DNA of 64,000 nt from NCBI GenBank assembly GCA_018398585.1, contig JAGTTD010000014.1:18661387-18725386 (forward strand), in the 5' to 3' direction. The position numbers and the translations under genes are program-made. Source of the stretch: Simmondsia chinensis (lineage: Eukaryota; Streptophyta; Magnoliopsida; Caryophyllales; Simmondsiaceae). Below are positions 58,845 to 64,000 of the stretch, in pieces (the first letter of the stretch is position 1; each line of letters opens with the position of its first letter). The notes under the pieces were generated by a model. It worked only from the letters and a program-made list of their open reading frames with translations. It was not told the origin of the DNA and did no database searches.

Positions 58845-60136
58845 GTATGCCAAGCGCAGGAGTCGTATAGATTGGATCAGAGAACATACCTCAGAAAGCT
58901 TGCTTTAAATTCTTGGGTTCCATGGTACAGAAAGACGGCGAAGTGGACGCAGATGTCAACAACAGGATTAAAGTGGGTTGGCATAAATGGAGAATGGCCT
59001 CGGCGATTTTGTGTGATTGGAAGTTCCCACTAAAGCTAAAGGGTAAATACTATAAGATAGTAGTGAGGCCAGCTATGTCATACAGGGCAGAGTGCTGGCC
59101 ACTAAAGTGTCATCAAACGCAAAAATGAGGTTGGCGGAGATGAGGATGCTGAGGTGGATGTGCCGACACACAAGGAGGGACAGGACAAGAAATGAGGTCA
59201 TAAGAAGTAAATAAGGCGCCGCCCCAATAGAAGATAAGTTAAGGGAGCAAGGACTGCGGTGGTTTGGGCATGTCAGAAGGAGACCCACCACTGCCCCCTG
59301 TCAGGAGATGTGAACAACTCCACATAATAGACGGGAAGAGAGGGAGAGGACGGCCAAAAAAGAGCTGGATAGAGATAATTCGACAGGATCTTACCTATCT
59401 CAACCTAAATGAAGAGATGGCTCTAGACAGAACTCTGTGGAGGTCTAGAATAGGTGTATCCGATATTGCTGGATAAGAGCATCTGAACAATGTTGTACTG
59501 GTTCGGGCACGTTACATTGCGAGGAGACAAACCACTGCCATAGTCAGGAGATGCAATCAGCTCCATACCACGCTAGGCAGGAGGGGAAGAAGCAGGCCAA
59601 AGAAGGGATGACGGCAAGCGTTACGGCAGGAACTCGCCCACCCACCTAAACTTACAGAGCAGATGGCCTGTGATAGAGATAAATAGAAATAGAGTTAGAT
59701 AGAGGACTATCATAGAAGTAGTGGATGTAGCGCTCTCACACCGCTGTTTATTCTACTATACTAGTGTTCCTAGGTATAGTTCATATAAGGGTGCATGTCG
59801 TGTTTACTATATTTTAATTGTTTACTTGCTTACTTGCTTATTTGCATGTCGTGTTGCGCATGATATGGCCTTAAAGTCCCCTCTAGAGCGTTATGCTTCG
59901 TAATACTCACTTTATACTTTATCCTGCTCTTATGCATTGTTGCCCCCTTTTTGCTCAAAGGTTGCTACGATGCGTTGATGGCATGAATCTCAAGTTGGGG
60001 GTCATCAAAAACAGCCTCTCTTCAAGTTTAATACCCTGAAGGGGGAAGGCTGTGTACATCAACCCCCCCCCCCCCCCCCGACCCCGCTTATGCGGGAGCC
60101 CTTGAGGCACTGGGTCTGTTGTTGTTGTTGCTGTTG
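58845..60136 (+). mobile_element. 5'-truncated RTE-type LINE in the copia LTR
   Basis: It is flanked by an exact 14-bp duplication ACTCTAATACATTC (58831-58844 and 60137-60150). The other copies of this LTR have the site once. It contains ORF2 C-terminal coding (58905-59475), a second divergent copy of the last coding part (59490-59690), a 3' UTR (59700-60060), a run of about 18 C (60063-60079), the conserved tail block and (TTG)n. Confidence 0.92.
58905..59475 (+). pseudogene. RTE LINE reverse transcriptase C-terminal region
   Basis: Reads LGSMVQKDGEVDADVNNRI, GWHKWRMASAILCDWKF, LKLKGKYYKIVVRPAM, then a TGA at 59126-59128. After a frame change it gives MRMLRWMCRHT-like sequence and 59264-59475 [21 protein letters not shown], ending GVSDIAG. 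Clearly homologous to 49770-50505 but a different subfamily copy. Non-functional. Confidence 0.85.
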
Positions 60137-61951
60137 ACTCTAATACATTCATAACAATACATAAACTTAAACAGGCTTAATAATGAATATTGTAAATAAA
60201 TAGAAAAGCGAAACTAAAAGAAGAAGGAAAGAAGAACATACCTGGAATTGCTCTAACAATAAAGAATACCACGAAAATCGAGACCCCAAGATCTTCAACG
60301 CAATGGCCTCAAACTGCCTGAAGGGTGGGCTCCTAAAAATATTAGACTGAGGAAAGAAAAACTTCAATGAAAAATTTTCTTTCCAATTAGGTCTCCGAAA
60401 CAATTTTCAAAAACCCAAAAATTTAATTTCAATTGAATGCCAAACCTTTGGAATAGATACCTCTATTTATAGTGGGTTATCGGAGTGAAAAATAACCAGA
60501 AATTCGATGTGGGACTCGCAGGTATAAAACAAAACACAGCGTTAAGCTCTAAATAAAATCAAAATGACGCGCATTGCACAGGGCCAGGCTACGTCCTTAT
60601 TTTGAATTTAGTGTGCGTGCACACACGAATAGCCTCCGGGCCTCCAAGTGCGCGACACCTGGTTGGTTAATTTTCAAAGGTGCGGATCGCAACCTGATAT
60701 ACACAATTTTTTCCTTTTTTTGCTTTGTTTCCCACATGTAAAAATTCATCTTATGAATTTTAATTTTCCAAAATTATTTTATTTTATAATTTTTAATTTT
60801 TATTCATCTCATGAGTAATATTTGGCAAAATTAATTTACCCATCTCATAGATAAATAATTCCTTTCATGAATTCTTTAATATTTTTTATGGCAATAAATA
60901 CAGAGGCTTGCTTAAGAACCACAGGGACAATTTAAATCTAGCTTCAAATGGGTTAAATGAATCGTTTCATGACATAATTTAATTACCATTTAATGAGACT
61001 TAATTCCACTAAATAAGTCTCACTACACCCCAGACTTAAACCATTTATTCGATATCTCCCTAATAAATTGTATTGATGATAACAACCCCTCTACTAGATG
61101 TCCATGACAAAAGATAAATATAATCACTACCATTATCCTTTTTAAAACTTCTCTATTAGTTACCAACTCGCCCTTCACTGAATAATTCATTTATATTTGA
61201 ACATATTCATAGTATAAATTCCAAATGTCAAACACTTGGAATACTTTGGCTAAAGTTTTCGAACTATTCAAATATTTGCGAATCAACTAAGGGGCATCTA
61301 TATCTCATAAGAGAGTGTAGATTCCCTACTGAATACCTGATCCTTGCCACATTTCATGCTACTACCCAGTGTACATGGGAATTTAGTCATGCGTTTAGAC
61401 CTTACTTATAGTACACCAAAGTAACTAACGCTCCATGCACAAGTCCAGAATACCCTCAGGATTTAGAGTCGTCGTTCAAACAATACAGCGTAAATCACTC
61501 ATCTCTGATAGTAGTATAGAAATAAGTAACCCACATGGTGCAACTCAGTGTGTCAATCTCTTATTAAACACACCAACCCAACACTTTTGGATATCCATCC
61601 ACATGACCAAGACAAGCCATCTAAGGTGTCACATTATAGTCTTAGCATACAAGTAGTCCAAACTTGTCTTCGACTACGAGCCTTTCAAATAACAATCCAT
61701 ACTATTTGTTCCAAGTCTATATGTGGCTTAGTCTCATAAACCACTTAGAACAAATATGTAAATTGTAGTCTGAGGACTACACCCATCTCATGGATGTCTC
61801 CCAAAAGAAAATCACCTGTAGTATAAATGCTCGCTTACATAAATTTAACCAGGAAATGACTGGGACTTTAATTTTATTAATTATTTAAAATAGGTCCAGA
61901 ATAAATCTGGATTTTAGGAACTGTTCCTAACAAATTAGACTTATCATTTAG

Positions 61952-63499
61952 CAAATTAAATTAACTCATCTCATAAATTTTTAATATTTTTTTGATGGTC
62001 TTTAAACTAGAGGCTTGCGCAGGTACCTCAACAGACTTTTAGATCTAACTCCAAATGGGTTAAATTAATTATTATCTCATGATAAAATTCAATTACCATT
62101 TAATGAGACTTAATTTCACTAAATAAATTCCACTGCACTCTAGACTTGAATTATTTATTCATTAATTTCTAAATAGACTACATTGATAACAGCAACCCCT
62201 TTACTAGATATTCATGAGAAAAAATAACTATATCTACTACCATTATTTTTTTCACACTTTTCCATTAGTTCCCGACTCGCCCTTTTCCGAATAATTCGTG
62301 TATACTTGAAAAATTTCATAGTATAAATTTCAAATGTCAAACACTTGGATCACTTTGGCTAAAGTTTTCGAATTAATTCAAACATTTGCGAATCAACTAA
62401 GGGGACATTTATATCTCATAAGAGATTATAGATTCCATACTGAATACTTAATCCTTGTCACACTTCATGCTGTTACTCAGTGCACGTGGGACTTCGATCA
62501 TTTATCGAGACCTTACTTATAGTGCACCAAGATAATTAACATTCTATGCACAAGTCTAGAATACCCACAGGATTTAGAGTCGTCATTCAAACAGTACATA
62601 ATGAAATACTCATTTTTGATAATAGTCTAGAAACAAGTGTATAAATCTTACTAAACACACCAATATGACACTTTTGGATCACCATTTACATGACCAAGAT
62701 AGGTCATTTAAAATGTCATGTTATAGCCTTAGCAGACAGGTAGTCCAAACTTGTCACTGACTACGAGTTTTTCAAATAACATTTCATTCCATTTGCTCCA
62801 AGTCTATCTGTAGCTTAATGTAATAATCCACTTAGAACAAACATGTAAATGTAGTCTGAGGATAACATCCATGTCATAGATACAACAACAACAACAAACC
62901 CAGTGCCTCAAAGGGCTCCCGCCAAAAGCAGGGCTTGGGGAGGGTAGATGTACGCAGCCTTCCCCCTTCAGGGGGCTACCCTAAAGAGAGGTTGTTTCCT
63001 AGGACCCCCATCCTAAGCAGAAAGTCGGCCTCCATCAGCCGAAGACCTGGGCCCCCTCTTGCTTGTCGGCTACTGGCTGCCGTTTTAGGGTTGTTAGCGG
63101 CAACTATGGTGGGGGTGGGGCTAACGGTGGTGGTGCGGCGGAAGAGGTGTGGTGTGGTTTGTGTGTGGGTGTGTGTGATGTTGTTGGTGGGGCGTCAGAG
63201 ATGCGGTGGTGGTGGTGCGGTGTCAGAGCAGGTGTGTAGTCGGGGAGGTGGTGCCGGGTGGTTGGGGCGAGGTGGTGGTGGGGGTGCGAAATTCGGTGGG
63301 TGGGTCGGGCAAGGTCAGGGTTGGGGTTTGGGTGAGGCCGGTCCTAGGGCAATGTCATGGATGTTACTTAAAAAAAAATCACATGCAATATATATGCTTA
63401 CTTAAATTTAATGAGGAAATGACTGGAACCCAAATTTCATTCTATAATAAAGTAACAATTACATGATTAATTTGGATTTTCAGGACACCATTTCTAACA
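61952..63499 (-). repeat. 2-kb copia LTR (copy A), right part
   Basis: Continues copy A after the Athila-like insertion, from CAAATTAAATTAACTCATCTC to CATTTCTAACA, parallel to 33655-34767 and 60830-61932. It carries a LINE tail at 62882-63351. Combined with 51237-52050 and without inserts it gives about 1.88 kb. Confidence 0.85.
62882..63351 (-). mobile_element. RTE LINE tail joined to a GC-rich sequence
   Basis: The left 150 bp is the inverted LINE tail ((CAA)n, CCCAGTGCCTC, GGGAGGGTAGATGTACGCAG, CCCTAAAGAGAGG). The right 300 bp (63045-63350) is G/T-rich, with repeated GGTGGTGG, and is not present in the other tails. The whole is flanked by ATGTCATAGAT and ATGTCATGGAT (62871-62881 and 63352-63362), an 11-bp duplication with one mismatch, so both parts were inserted together. 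ORFs in it are composition artefacts. Confidence 0.8.
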
Positions 63500-63663
63500 A
63501 TTACGACACTTATTGGAGAAATTGTTGCAGTAATAAGGTGAATGAGGGATCAAAATATAACTCTTTATTACAATTAATGTGATTTCAAAATTACAAAAAT
63601 GATGAAGGAAATGACTTTAACAAATAAAGGAATGGAAAGAATTAATCGAAAGAATTGCCGCTC
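63500..63663. other. spacer, no gene
   Basis: AT-rich sequence between copia LTR copy A and the last LTR. No features recognised. Confidence 0.5.
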
Positions 63664-64000
63664 TGTTATGAATCAAGATCGATCTTGATTCATAACCTAG
63701 GTTTGTAGAGCTAAGATAAGAAAAAAAATGAAGGAAGATGAAAATTAGAGAGAGAATTAGAGATGACAGAGAAAATCCAAAGATATTTCCATTCATGAAT
63801 AATGCTTATTACAATGCAAGACCACTACTTATACTAAGCTTAATCCAATGGCGGCTAAGTAAGATACATTGCAACAAGATACTTAACATAACCGACTCCT
63901 AAACAACTAGCTGCCAATAGACCTTATTGACATGAAGAGCTAACCAACATTAAGCTATCTGTTACAAATTAATAAAGTGTACTTGTAATACATTTTAATT
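63664..64000 (-). repeat. partial LTR related to the orphan-ORF element, runs off the window
   Basis: It starts TGTTATGAATCAAGAT, close to TGTTAAGATTCAAGAT of the LTR at 26405. It then has AACCTAGGTT (AACTTAGGTT there), a GA-rich AGAGAGAG block, CAAAGATAT-TTCATTCAT-AA and ACTTATACTA-like sequence in the same order. No PBS lies to its left, so the body of the element, if present, should be to the right, outside the window. Confidence 0.6.

Larger units (their letters stand above)
58430..61932 (-). mobile_element. rearranged copia insertion (copy B) in the Athila-like LTR
   Basis: Flanked by AATTG/AATTA, with TGTTGGG at one end and CCTAACA at the other. It consists of a 5' LTR (58659-61932, itself carrying a LINE), a Met-type PBS (CCGGTATTAGAGC on the minus strand, 58645-58657) and only about 215 bp of leader (58437-58644). 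It ends in a few bases that could be the tip of the 3' LTR. The coding region and almost all of the second LTR are missing, so it probably shrank by recombination or deletion. Confidence 0.75.
58659..61932 (-). repeat. 2-kb copia LTR, copy B, interrupted by a LINE
   Basis: The same LTR family as 32702-34767. Without the LINE and one target copy it is about 1.97 kb. It starts TGTTGCGACGAATTTC and ends GGAACTGTTCCTAACA. Confidence 0.88.
52051..61946 (-). mobile_element. non-autonomous Athila-like gypsy element (LARD), with nested insertions
   Basis: LTRs of about 1.62 kb are at 52051-53669 (3') and 56815-58429 plus 61938-61946 (5', split by a copia insertion). An exact 5-bp target duplication TTTAG flanks it (52046-52050 and 61947-61951). 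The minus strand next to the 5' LTR carries TTTTTGGCGCCGTTGCCGGG, a junction sequence common to Athila-type and other plant gypsy elements. The 3.1-kb interior has only a short gag remnant and no pol. It was inserted into copia LTR copy A. Confidence 0.88.

Noticed and set aside
62935..63466. 156-aa and 86-aa Gly/Val-rich ORFs
   Set aside because: They span a LINE tail and a GT-rich insert and cross the target duplication, so they are not a gene.

Overview
The window is plant nuclear DNA, most likely from a eudicot with a repeat-rich genome. The evidence is a host gene with plant-type introns that encodes a DEG14-like HtrA protease, surrounded by Ty1/copia and Ty3/gypsy elements, hAT and Mutator-like elements and plant RTE-type LINEs. 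The species cannot be named from the sequence. Only one host gene is convincing. Almost all the rest is transposable-element sequence, mostly broken by stops and frameshifts and often nested.

Layout. 1-5833: a plus-strand Ty3/gypsy chromovirus (RNase H end, integrase, chromodomain-like tail, 3' LTR), split by a 3.8-kb hAT element (178-4009). 5834-10080: a minus-strand copia element containing a TIR element (6110-7038). 10081-12140: an RTE tail and gene-free flank. 12140-19381: the DEG14-like gene on the plus strand, with a hAT-like MITE in one intron and an RTE tail upstream. 20940-27800: a decayed RRM-type ORF1-like retroelement gene, interrupted by a 5.3-kb minus-strand LTR retrotransposon (21586-26889). 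That element has nearly identical LTRs, a Met-tRNA PBS and a PPT, but carries long orphan ORFs in place of gag/pol. 27821-32701: two related LTRs, a 1.03-kb GC-rich fold-back element sitting in a TA microsatellite, and a gag-like remnant. 32702-38140: a minus-strand copia element with a 2-kb LTR. 38150-43550: a plus-strand copia LTR followed by a very degraded minus-strand copia. 43560-49155: a minus-strand Tat-lineage gypsy element with an extra RNase H. 49156-51030: a TA microsatellite and a roughly 30-bp minisatellite split by an RTE LINE. 51237-63499: one copia LTR split by an Athila-like non-autonomous gypsy element (52051-61946), which is split by a second copia LTR (58430-61932), which is split by an RTE LINE (58845-60136). 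Target-site duplications support each of these steps. 63664-64000: the edge of an LTR related to the orphan-ORF element, running off the window.

The LINE family links much of the window. Its 3' UTR, ending in a (TTG)n tail, occurs at least seven times, from 1.3-kb copies that still carry reverse-transcriptase C-terminal coding down to inserts of about 60 bp. The most promising undescribed object is the orphan-ORF LTR retrotransposon, together with the related LTR at the right edge. Both have a 32-nt palindrome at the LTR end next to the PBS side.
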